Assembly (NCBI GenBank): GCA_015698045.1
Contig: BLAL01000278.1
Location: 434,001 to 498,000, forward strand
Length of the DNA: 64,000 bases
Origin: Rhizophagus clarus
Lineage: Eukaryota; Glomeromycota; Glomeromycetes; Glomerales; Glomeraceae
Direction of reading: 5' to 3'
The notes under the pieces are model-generated. The model saw only the letters and a program-made list of their open reading frames with translations, made no database searches and had not been told where the DNA came from. Shown here piece by piece: positions 46,624 to 56,441 of the stretch (position 1 is its first letter; each line of letters begins with the position of its first letter). A program made the position numbers and the translations under genes.

Positions 46624-49600
46624 TCACATATTTTCAGGCAAATAAACATTCCATTCTGATGTACCTTGAACATGGCCATAGTGACTACCACGATTACGAC
46701 TACGATGACCACGACCACGACCACGTCCACGACCACGACCACGACCACGACCACTACCACTACCACTACCACTACCATTACCACTACCACTACTATGATC
46801 TACATCTTGATCGCTTTGATATTGATCTTGATTATGTTGTTCTTCGTTCCTACTCTTACTTCTTGTTGCATATCGGTGTGAATCAACTCTTCTTTCATCT
46901 ATCAAAGCTTGTGAGGACTGATCAAGTGAAGAAGACTGGGGCTGATTAAGTGAAGAAGTCTGAACTGATTGTATGCCCGATGGAGTGAGAGATTGAATGG
47001 ATTGCTCTGAAGGTCGAACTAATGATTGTGAAGGTAAAGCGGAAAAAGTACTGTATCTATTAGATTGATCGTATACTTTCCTATACTCTACTTCGTCAAA
47101 TCCTTCGGAGAATGTGAATCCGATCTCCAGATCTTTCTCAAACAGGTAATGGGATTCCTCATTATTTTCGTATGTTTGATGAAGTATAAGTACTGAAGAA
47201 CACGTGCTCGAGATCGGCAGCCTTCTATTTTTTGAACCCTCTTGATAAGAAACTACTTCGTTACCCACCCAATCAATCTAGTTTATTAAATGATAAAAAA
47301 ATATAATTTAGGACAATAAAGTTAAAATTATGTTTTAAAGAAAATTAAACTTACTGTAATTTTTTTGGTTAATGGAATTCGCGATGTTCCAGTAATAAAA
47401 TTCAAAATTTTTTCCAATTTTGATCTAGATTGGTTGTGAATATATTGCTTAAACCAGTTGTAAATGCGATGACGAGAAGGAGACCATTTAGCATTTCTAT
47501 TTATTGTGTCTTCACATATGACTAAATCAAATTGATTAAAAAATTCTTTGTGGCTAAGTGTTTTATATAGGTCATTTTCAATTTTCGTCCATCCATAAGC
47601 TTTAAAATCCTATGGATATATAACAATTTTAGAAACCTTATTATAGGTACAGTATTAATACATATTAGATACATACATTTATATTGTGAATAAAATCGAA
47701 CCCTTCTTTAAGCTTATGTAAACTATTCGCTCGTTTTTGAATTATTTCATATTCACAAATAAACTCTGGAAGTTTTTCTTTTTCGATTGCAAGTACGTCA
47801 TTGACCTAAAAGCAAAATATTAATAATATTTTTTAAATACATAATTTCAAATTATAAAATTTACTCACATCAAGACACCGTAAATCAATCCAATCAATTA
47901 TTTCTGCCTCGTTATACGTTCCTTCTTTTAAGGAACAAATTAATCTATATAATGCTGGTAAGTATTCGGAAAGTATTGTTTCACATGAAAATGAGCCTTT
48001 TCCTTCAATAATATAACGCATATGGCATTTGTGAAACCATCTAGGCCAAGCACCACAATGTAACCAGCACCATAGTAAGAGTTTGCCAATTAATAATGGG
48101 TAATTCCATTCATCTATATTTTTATTTGACTTTAATAAACTTATATTATCTTCAAAGAGATTGTCACCATAAAACAATTTAGTTTGTAAATTATTCCAAA
48201 AGGTTTCAGTAATGTCACGTAGACCGCCTCCAGTATCGGTTACTCTAAAACATTAAATATTAAATATAAAATTTTAAATAAACAAGAGTTCATGTTCAGA
48301 GGGGAGTTGGGAATTACAAATGCCAATGTATTTACTGAATTATGATTCAGTGTATTGATTTAACTGGTTGACAGATTAATCCAATATACTAGGGTAATTG
48401 CCATAAAAAACAACATATGTAAGGTTCTATTTTTGAACTTATATTCTCACAAGTACATTGAAAACCATTAAGGATACAACTAACACGCATGTATAAGCGA
48501 AATGGTACGGTAAAAACTATGTTTTTGTTGTTCGAATTTAATGAAACGGTTTCCCACCAATCTCGTGTAAAAATACCATAATGTAATGTTGGGAAAATAA
48601 GCCAATTCCTAAAAGTTTCGAATTAAAATGACGTTTTATAGACATTTGGCTAGCGAAATTCGCAAACAACTTCACATTCAGAAATACGGTTTTTAATTAA
48701 TGAATTTCCGTCGAATTTTATTATCGTTTTCATCACCTGACTCGCGGATCGCCAATTAAAAACGTTAAAACGTTTTTTCAATTATCAAAATGCCGATACG
48801 GCGTTCTTTTTTTGACTAAAGTATTTAAAAAAATGAGTTTTTTAATTAAATCGTAAAAAAATCATTTTTTTTTTTAATTAAAACAATTAAAGAAGTCGTA
48901 AATAAAAGGGTTTTATATTTTTTAAAAAGCGATTAATAAAAAAAACGATTAGAAGAATCATTTTTTTTTTAATTAAAACGATTATTTTTTTTTAAAAAAA
49001 AACAAAACCGGTTTTTTTTTAATATAACTATTAAAAAAAACATTTTTTTTTTAACGATAAAAAAACGTTTTTATCGTTTTTTTTTAATTAAACGATAAAA
49101 AAAATTGGTTTTGTCGTTTTTTTTTAATTAAACGATAAAAAAAGTCATTTTTATCGTTTTTTTTTTTAATTGAACGATAAAAAAAGGTCATTTTTATCGG
49201 TTTTTTTCTTAATTAAACGATAAAAAAAAGTCATTTTTATCGGTTTTTTTCTTAATTAAACGATAAAAAAAAGTCATTTTTATCGGTTTTTTTCTTAATT
49301 AAACGATAAAAAAAAGTCATTTTTATCGGTTTTTTTCTTAATTAAACGATAAAAAAAATCGGGTTTATCGTTTTTTTTTTTTAATTAAACACGGGTTTAT
49401 CGTTTTCTTTTAATAAAACGATCAAAGAAAACGTTTTTATCATTTTCTTTTAATAAAACGATAAAAAAATAATCGTTTTCTTATCGTTTTAACTAAAAAA
49501 ATTCAAAAAGAAAACAATTTTTTTAAATTGTTATATTAAAAAAAGACGATTTTTTTTATCGTTTTATTAAAAGAATAGTTAAACCGATAAAAAAAATCAG

Positions 49601-52600
49601 TTTCTTTTTTAAATTTTAGTTAAAACGATTAGAAAAAAAATCGTTTTGCATCAGTAAATTTTTTAGGGTGCGGATCCTTAGGGATTCCATAAATTGCTAT
49701 AGAATCCTTAGGGATCCGGTATTTTATGGATTCCTTAAAAATCCCTTAACAAATCTTAAGGATCTTTAAGGATTCTGTAACTTATAGGATCCTTAAAGAT
49801 TCCTACAAAAAAAAACTTTAAGGATTCTTCTATAAAATCAATTTTATTTTTCACATAAGATGATCTACAAATATGTGTTACAAAACTATTTAGAGTTAAA
49901 AAAAAAAATTGATCTTAATTTTATGTCTTTTCCCTTTGCCCTTCACGCGTAATTTCTATATACTTTTCTCTTCCTCTTTTTCACACTTTTTTAAAAAAAA
50001 TTTTTTAACAGTAAAAATAAACACAAAAAAATAACGTTTTTTAAGTTGGTTCTTAAGCTCTTTGAACATGCCATTTTGGTAGGTACTTTTTTTCATTTTT
50101 TTTATTTACTTTAATGAACATTACTAATTTATTTTTTAGGATTTTTTTTTGATTCTCTAAATATGGAAACGCGGTGAGTAAAAAGTTAAAAATCTATTAT
50201 TTTAGCAAATATTACTAATTGTTCGTCTTCTTTTTTTAGGTATTTGTTTGAGTCTTCTAAGGCGGAATTGAGTAAGTAAAAAACTTTTTAATGTTTTTTT
50301 TTTATTATTTTAACAATTATTAACTGGTTTTATCTTTTATTTTTCTTAGCAGATTTTTTCAACATGAATATTTGGCTAGGTAAATAAAAAGGTTTTTATA
50401 ATTTTTTTTTTATTTTAACACACATTACTAAATGTTCATTTTATTTCTTTTTTAGGCTTTTCTTAGAATTTCTCTAAACGTCGGTAGAATTTGACAGGTA
50501 CTAAAAAAAAATTTTTTTTCTTTTTTCTTAACGAACATTTCTAATTGTTCATTATTTTTCTTTTTTTAGGTATTTTTTTGAGACTTTGGACATGGGAATT
50601 TGGTAATTAAAAAAAATATTGTATACATAATTTTTAATTTTAACGAACATCATTAACTTTTTTGTTTTCTTTTTTTTAGCAGCTTTTTTAGACGTGGTAT
50701 TGCGGAATACTGGTGAATAAAGAAAATATTTTTATATATTTTTTGTATCGACGAACATTACTAACAAACTTTTCATTTTCTATTTTTTATTTTATTAGGA
50801 TAATATTATTGGAACATCACTGAAGGGCAACACCTATCAGTTTATTTATTTATTTATTGTGGGATCGAGTGAATGTCATTTACATTTAAAAGAAAAAAAG
50901 AAATATAAAAAAATAATATTATAACCTAATTGTAAAACAACCGGGCCTCAATCCCGATAACGGAATGAGAGAAGAAGTAGAGTCTTATAAAAGAAACTAC
51001 TTAACGCACTTCGATTAAAGGGATATTAGGAAGAACAATAAGATAATCCAAAATATAACAAAGAATCTAAACTAAAAGAAAGATATGCTTCGCGATTCAC
51101 CATGTGGTTGTACCACAGAACACTGTGTAGAAAGTTTGAGCTGGTCGCTATACGGAGCGACCAATAGAGTCCCCGAATTTTTCTTTCACGCCAAGGCATG
51201 CCAAATGTAAATTCTGTCATATTTGGAATAGTTTATAATTGTTGCTTAAGTTGTGACTTGAGCCGAATTAGAGGTTTGACGTAGATGGTGTGCACTTGCC
51301 CGAACGCGCGAGCCTGAGGACGTAGCAGGTTGTGCATTGTGGGAGGATTGTAAACTGGATAATTGTGATATACGCTCGGAACGAGCATTAGCGTTAAAGT
51401 TATTGTTAGTAATACGAACTAGGAATGAATTTTCGGTGTTTAACTGAGCAAAGGAGTTGCTGAAGACGTACTGTATGACGCGCCTTCGTCTCTATTTCGA
51501 ACATTTACTTGCGAATTTTTAGAAGTTTTGGAATGCACAGGAGAGTGTTGATCACGGATTTTCAGTTGTGTAAAACGTTTCCAAGACGTCGAACTGTAAG
51601 TTTTTGTATTTCTCTGAGCTTGTCACGAGTGTTTTTATCGAATTGATTGAACTTGCGAATGGTAACGTCATAACTAACGCCCAAACGCGTACTGTGAATT
51701 TTTTATCAATTTTTTTCGTTGCAATTTCGTCCATTTGCTTTTTGTAAAAGGGTTATTCTTGACAATAAAAGTTGAACGTTGTGGTGTGTGTATGTATTTC
51801 ATGTGCTGTGAACAGCGTCATGCAACACCTATCAGTTACGCTGCTACGATAAGTAACTGCGATTTTGGCATAGATCATATGACTTATCGATCTGATTTAC
51901 TGATCGATATAAAAGCTTTGAAAAAAAATATTTACTTTTTTATTAATTCAAAAAAATTTTTTTTCTTTAGGGACGGCCTGGACTCAGATTTCAGCATAGA
52001 ATTTTGGAATGGTAAGTTGAAGTGGGGTGTTTTTTTATTATGAGAACGTTCCTAACGTTCCTTTTTATATTTTTTTTTTTTCTTAGAGACGGCTCCTAAA
52101 CTTAAAGAACTAAGGTTTGTAATTATTACGAACTTAGTTTTTTTGTTTTATTTTTTTTACTAATCATTTTTATTTATTTATTTTTTTATAGGCTTCAGTG
52201 GATTTTTGAGAATAGAAAAAACTAAGATTCGTAAGTATTACGAACTTAATTTTTTTTTTTGTTTTTTTTTTTAATAAAGTAGAATGGTTTAATGGTCATT
52301 ATTCTTATTTTATCTTTTTTTTATAGGTTTCGAATGGATTTTGATTGAAAAGAACCAAGATTCGTAGGTATTATGAATTAGCTCTTTTTATTTATTTTTT
52401 TTTTATTAGTAATTAACAGTTTCGTTATTCGATCTTATTTTATTTTTTTTTATAGATTTCAGGTGGATTTCGATGGATAAAGTGTTAAGAATCGTAAGTA
52501 TGAATCAATTCTTAGTCTTTTTTTTTTGCATTTTTTTAATAAAGTGGAACGTTTTTATTTATTACTTCTTTCTATAGGTTTTGGGCGTCTTCTGACGAAA

Positions 52601-55600
52601 AAAAGAATTAACTAAGATTCGTAAGTACTAGTATGATTGATTCTTAGTTAATTCTTGTTTTATTTTTAAGGATGAAAAAAGAAGATTCGTAAGTGCGAAT
52701 ATGAATATTAGTCCATTTCTTTGTTTTTTTTATAAATTTATTAACCGTTCTTATTTTTTTTTTAGAAGTTTTGGCGGGTGGGTAATATCAAAAGAGGAAT
52801 CTCGTAACTGAACGAAACAGACTTATTCACTTGGTACGTATTTAAAGGAATGTGGTTGCATGTATGTGTGGGTGGTTTCTTTTGTTAGAATGTTTACTAA
52901 CATTTTTAAATTTTTATAGAAATGAACAATAAATTAACAAAATAAAGACGCATGAACTTATGGTTGTATTTATCCTAATCAAAAATTTTAAGTCAAAGAA
53001 ATAATTTTCGTGCTAATTGTAAAATTATTATGTAATAATATAAATTATATACAAATAAATATACAAATAAATAAATAATAATAAATAAATATTAAAAATT
53101 TCATAACTAATGAAGATCCCTAAGGAATCTCCCCCACCCACGCAGATTCCGTGATGCAAATAATTTTAGGAAACCTTAGGAATCCGAAGTTTACCATTAA
53201 GGAAACCTTAAGGATTTTTTTTAAGGATCCGCGCCCTAAAAAAATTACTGATGTTAAAACAATTAAAAAAAATTATTTTTTTCTTTAGTTAAAACGATTA
53301 AAAGTTTTTTTTTTTTAGTTAAAACGATTAAGTTAAAACGATTTTTTAATCGTTTTTTTAGCTTTTGACATATCTTTTTAAAAAAAATAAAACCGTTTTT
53401 TTAATTAAACGAGCAAAAAAAATCGTCAAAAAAAAAAAATATCTTTTTAGTTATTAAAAACAATAAATGTTTTTATCATAAAAAAAAAATGAAAAGATGC
53501 CAAAATGGCATTTTTCATAAAACAATAATAACATAGAAACGTTTTCGCAACGTTTTTTATATGATAGCTTGATCTGGCTCATGAGCCGGCTTGAGTTTTT
53601 CAAGCCAAGCTCATTACCGGCTTGAGCCTATCAAGCCAAGCCTAATGGCTTAGCTTGGCGGAGCTTTATACAGTATGTTTAATTATATAATATAGAGAAT
53701 TAAATTCCCTGAATAATCGCATATTCTAGTTTATAAATAAAACATGAAATACTATCTAACAATTTTTAAAAAAAACTATATGGTTTCATCATATGATGAT
53801 CATTATTATGTTCGATGTATTAAAGTTAAAAAATCTCTCGCTGATCAACAAAATTTCAAAAATTTGCTATTTGATGGCTCAAATTAATGCACAATAAAAG
53901 TGTTACAGGAGAGCCTAAATTGCAATTTTACTCTAATGATTTATGGGTTCAAATTCATGTTCATGTTCATGTTCATCTTAATATTAATATTAATTTTAAT
54001 TTTAATTTTAATTTTAATTAATATGAATATTAATATAATTCTCCAGGAAAAAATTTGATGAAAATCTTGCCCATAATTTGATAATGACAAGGTAACCTCG
54101 GACGATCATTTTTTGCAATAATCTAGGATCAAAAATTACGATCAGCAAAATTAAATTCCAAATTTATACAGATCAACAATTTGATTTCTAAATTAATTGA
54201 TTTTTTTTTACATAAACTTTATAATGGTTTCAATATACTTTAATATTTGCTTATCGTAAATAAAAAATGACTTACTCTTCATCAAGAATATCAATAATTG
54301 GATTTTTAATTAAATTATAAACCGTTACATTGTTTATCCAGTTTAATATATCATCGCAGATAGAGCTTCTACTATGTATAATGATTAGTATGAAAGATTC
54401 TTCAGAAATATGATATTCTAAACGTAATTTATTTAACATATTGAGGCGAAATTCATTAACAGATAATGAATTTTCATCGTCCATATGATCATGATTTTGA
54501 TAGGATGTAGTCGCATTAGCGACTCTATGAAAATAATTAGCATTTTGTAGAGTATTTACTCTTATATCAACTTCATCATCAGAAATAATAATAGGATCTT
54601 CATTCGATTTTGATTTTGTGGTTGATATTATTGGTTCTTCATCTGTATCACTTGCTGAATTAAGGTAGCCATCTTCTAGCTTTATGTTCTTCCTAATAGG
54701 CGCAATATACAACTTATCCCGAGTAGTCGCAGCTCTGAATTTATTAAAGTTGTTAAATTTAGAAAATATAGTAAAAAATGGGAATAAAACTTTTATACAT
54801 ACGATTTAATTAATTTTCCGGTTTTGGCCGCATCAACCTTGTATGGATGCAAATTATTTTTTGAGTCTGGCTTTACACAGACCCATCCAAGTTCCCGTAA
54901 AATTGGAAAAGCGCTCACAATTTTCTGATGTATATGATATTCGTCATCATGTTCAAACTGTATTATTTTAACCATACCGTTGTTATATAAACGCGTGAAC
55001 CTAAAAAATTTCAGTTCATTGAACTTTTTTTAATAAAAACCTTTTAAAAGTTAGAATTTTTACAACTTACTTGGGGTGTCCAGGAATTGGTACTTTATTA
55101 TTTTTTGTTTTTCGAAGTAAAAAAACGGTTGGAGAATATGAAAAAGATTTTTTCCTTTTGTTTTTATTTTTAATATTATAACTTTGTGCAAGTTCACGAA
55201 TATTAACTTCATCTCTAAGATCCATTAGATGAATTCGTGCATCATTATCAGAAAGAAATTGAACCAATTCACTACTTGTATTTTGTGAATTATTGATATT
55301 TTGTGAAATATTAGAATGGTGATTAATATTTTGAGAAAAATGATGACGATTAACGATATTTGAACAGTAATCAACAGGTTGAGAAATGACATTAGAATGT
55401 TGATCAACAGGATGAGAGATGATATTGGGACGATTAGAATGATGAATATTTTGAATATTATTTGGCATATCTATACTGTTGAAAATAAGATTATCAGCAG
55501 TTGAGGTCTGACTTTGTCTTGCGAAAATACTTGTACTGGTAAGATAATCGATAAACTAAAAATAATATATTTAAATCAATAAATAAATTAAAATCAAGTA

Positions 55601-56006
55601 TAATATTATAAATATTATAATGTGTCAAAACTTACTTGCTCATGCTCGCCTTCATTATGGCCACATACTAAACAGATATCACTTTCAGATGATAATGAAT
55701 AAAACATCTGACATTCATTGCATTTATAACATTTTTTTGGGATAGAATTTGTATCCAATATAGATTTTTTAGCTTTCGCTTCCTCGAGTTTTTCTTGAAG
55801 TATAATGTCAGTAAACTAAATAAAATTTTAAATCTTTTTTAATCCTGCTAAAGACTTTTGATGGTTAAGTAAGAAGTTGTTACCTGTTCGTGCATATACT
55901 TATGGTGACCGCAAAGTTCACATTTTAGCTGGTTTCCAACACTAATTTTAAATTTCTTGCATGTATTACAAAAGTAACATTTTCGAGGTAGACGATCTAA
56001 GTCCAT
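46624..56006 (-). CDS. HECT-type E3 ubiquitin ligase with N-terminal Cys/His modules and RG tail; 6-kb intron 5
   Basis: Nine exons in phase: 56006-55884, 55815-55636, 55555-55071, 55000-54803, 54734-54276, 48244-47869, 47805-47677, 47609-47355, 47277-46624; 2859 nt, 952 residues. All introns are GT..AG. N-terminus: two tandem modules of the form C-YxC-NxC..C-x2-C-G-H..HEQ (about residues 10-41 and 69-101), probably zinc-binding. A SUMO-interaction-like stretch PIIISDDEVD lies in exon 5. The HECT N-lobe follows (VTDTGGGLRDITETFW, then LIGKLLLWCWLHCGAWPRW), resembling G2E3-type HECT domains, and a C-lobe with FITGTSRIP and LPISSTCSS, whose Cys (about 761) should be the thioester residue. HECT chains normally end about 35 residues after this Cys; here about 190 more follow, Ser/Gln-rich and then (SG)n(RG)n. 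Lies head-to-head with the integrase gene. Start: first ATG before the Cys module. Confidence 0.85.
46700..46800. repeat. (GACCAC/TACCAC)n microsatellite coding for the GS/RG tail
   Basis: The hexamers gaccac and taccac are repeated in tandem within the last HECT exon. On the minus strand they encode GSGSGS.. and then RGRGRG... Open frames on the opposite strand over this tract are artefacts. Confidence 0.8.
48389..48608 (-). other. coding-like fragment inside HECT intron 5
   Basis: Directly after a CTTTTAG acceptor-like site, a minus frame of about 72 codons reads NWLIFPTLHYGIFTRDWWET, continues through FTVPFRLYMRVSCILNGFQC and ends at TAG (48391-48389). The amino-acid usage is coding-like (Trp, Cys, aromatic residues in AT-rich DNA). 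Family not recognised. It could be an alternative terminal exon or a remnant of another gene. Confidence 0.3.
48830..49640. repeat. 'aaacgat' satellite, including four exact 43-bp units
   Basis: Units of 40-60 bp alternate taattaaacgataaaaaaa and tttttatcg(g/t)ttttttt. Between 49198 and 49369 a 43-bp unit beginning cggtttttttcttaattaaa repeats at 49198, 49241, 49284 and 49327, indicating recent expansion. Each unit is partly self-complementary. Confidence 0.8.
50064..50815 (+). repeat. array A: seven about 110-bp units with splice-site-like borders
   Basis: Each unit has a branch-point-like word (acattactaatt, gaacatttctaatt, acattactaac), a pyrimidine tract ending in TAG, 30-42 nt of higher-complexity sequence, and a donor-like gtgagtaaa/gtaagtaaa/gtaaataaa/gtaattaaa. 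AG ends are at 50139, 50239, 50349, 50455, 50569, 50679 and 50798 (spacing 100-119). Short segments 50140-50173, 50240-50271, 50350-50379, 50456-50497, 50570-50602 and 50680-50712 would be micro-exons. Confidence 0.6.
50827..51837 (-). pseudogene. central segment with broken minus-strand coding sequence, bounded by a 16-bp direct repeat
   Basis: gcaacacctatcagtt occurs at 50827-50842 and 51822-51837. Between them, minus-strand frames give TVRVWALVMTLPFASSINSI, then in other frames TRDKLREIQKLTVRRLGNV, KTSKNSQVNVRNRDEGASYS and RISQLSSLQSSHNAQPATSS, with stops and frame changes. A serine/glutamine-rich protein seems to have decayed here; family not recognised. Confidence 0.4.
51965..52790 (+). 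repeat. array B: eight about 95-135-bp units with splice-site-like borders
   Basis: AG ends at 51970, 52086, 52191, 52326, 52455, 52577, 52670 and 52765, each preceded by a long T-rich tract. The following 18-43 nt share a consensus close to ttcagtggattttgat..aag attc and are followed by gtaagt(a)-type donors at 52012, 52231, 52364 (gtaggt), 52494, 52621 and 52689. Donor-proximal sequence gtaagtattacgaactta is also conserved. Different consensus from array A but the same architecture. Confidence 0.62.
53255..53470. repeat. 'aaacgatt' satellite, right side
   Basis: ttaaaacgatta, tttagttaaaacgatt and tttttaattaaacgagc words with A/T runs, the inverted counterpart of the array at 48830-49640. 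Confidence 0.6.
53575..53670. repeat. GGCTTGAG/CAAGCC hairpin repeat
   Basis: gagccggcttgagtttttca followed by agcc, and again accggcttgagcctatcaag followed by cc, then taatggcttagcttgg: short inverted repeats (ggcttga..tcaagcc) in tandem, inside HECT intron 5. Further right, at 53950-54020, (atgttc)n and (tttaat)n microsatellites occur. Confidence 0.55.
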
Positions 56007-56441
56007 TATTTTGACTCTGTTTAGATAAGCAACTAAAAATTTTTAAATTTTTTGAACGAGATGAACTAAAAAATTTTAATATGAAACTAAAAATATTTTT
56101 TTAAAACTAATTAAAATTCATGTAATCAAAGGGGTTATTAATATTTAAGCTTCCAGTCTTAATTAGCCAAGATTGTTTATATTGTAACTTATATTATCCA
56201 TATAACATTGTTTACAAATTAATTCACATGCATTACACGTTGTCTGAAGCTATACACGTAAGTATCCACCAATTAATGGATTGGATCATGTTATTAACAC
56301 GTTGTATGAAGTGTTGTTTATCCATATGCATAAGACTGGTTATTTTTGTTTAGATTTTAGTATCTTTTTTATGGTATGTGATTTTTGTTTGTATTTCAGT
56401 ATTTGTATTTACGAAAAAAAATTTTAAATTCTTTTTAATAG
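56007..56441. promoter_or_regulatory. bidirectional promoter region between HECT and integrase genes
   Basis: The 435 bp between the divergent ATGs contain a 15-bp direct repeat acacgttgt(c/a)tgaag at 56235-56249 and 56297-56311 (62 bp apart). A palindromic pair of CCAAT boxes, ccaattaatggattgg (56269-56284), lies between them. These are the only structured elements seen and are candidates for shared regulation. Confidence 0.45.

Larger units (their letters stand above)
49649..53253. mobile_element. 3.6-kb TIR element, inner limits, carrying micro-exon-like arrays
   Basis: Left terminus 49649-49680 (catcagtaaattttttaggg followed by tgcggatcctta) and the reverse complement of 53222-53253 match at 30 of 32 positions. 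Both are followed inward by (cctta(a/g)gga(t/a)tcc) subterminal repeats (49680-49830 and 53110-53225). The interior holds two arrays of exon-intron-like units (50064-50815, 51965-52790) around a 1-kb segment with broken minus-strand coding sequence. No transposase could be recognised, so it is non-autonomous or fully decayed. It lies within satellite DNA in HECT intron 5. Confidence 0.72.
48755..53560. mobile_element. nested long-TIR element in HECT intron 5 (outer limits)
   Basis: Left outer sequence 48755-48815 (attaaaaacgttaaaacg..tcaaaatgccgatacggcgttc) and the reverse complement of 53475-53560 (ataaaaaacgttgcgaaaac..gaaaaatgccattttggcat) are alignable. They are followed inward on both sides by inverted-orientation 'aaacgat' satellite, then by the better-matched inner TIR at 49649 and 53253. 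The outer boundary is approximate and no target-site duplication was identified. Confidence 0.45.

Noticed and set aside
46659..46949. Plus-strand Asp/His- and Thr-rich frames
   Set aside because: Antisense shadows of the microsatellite that codes for the HECT RG tail.
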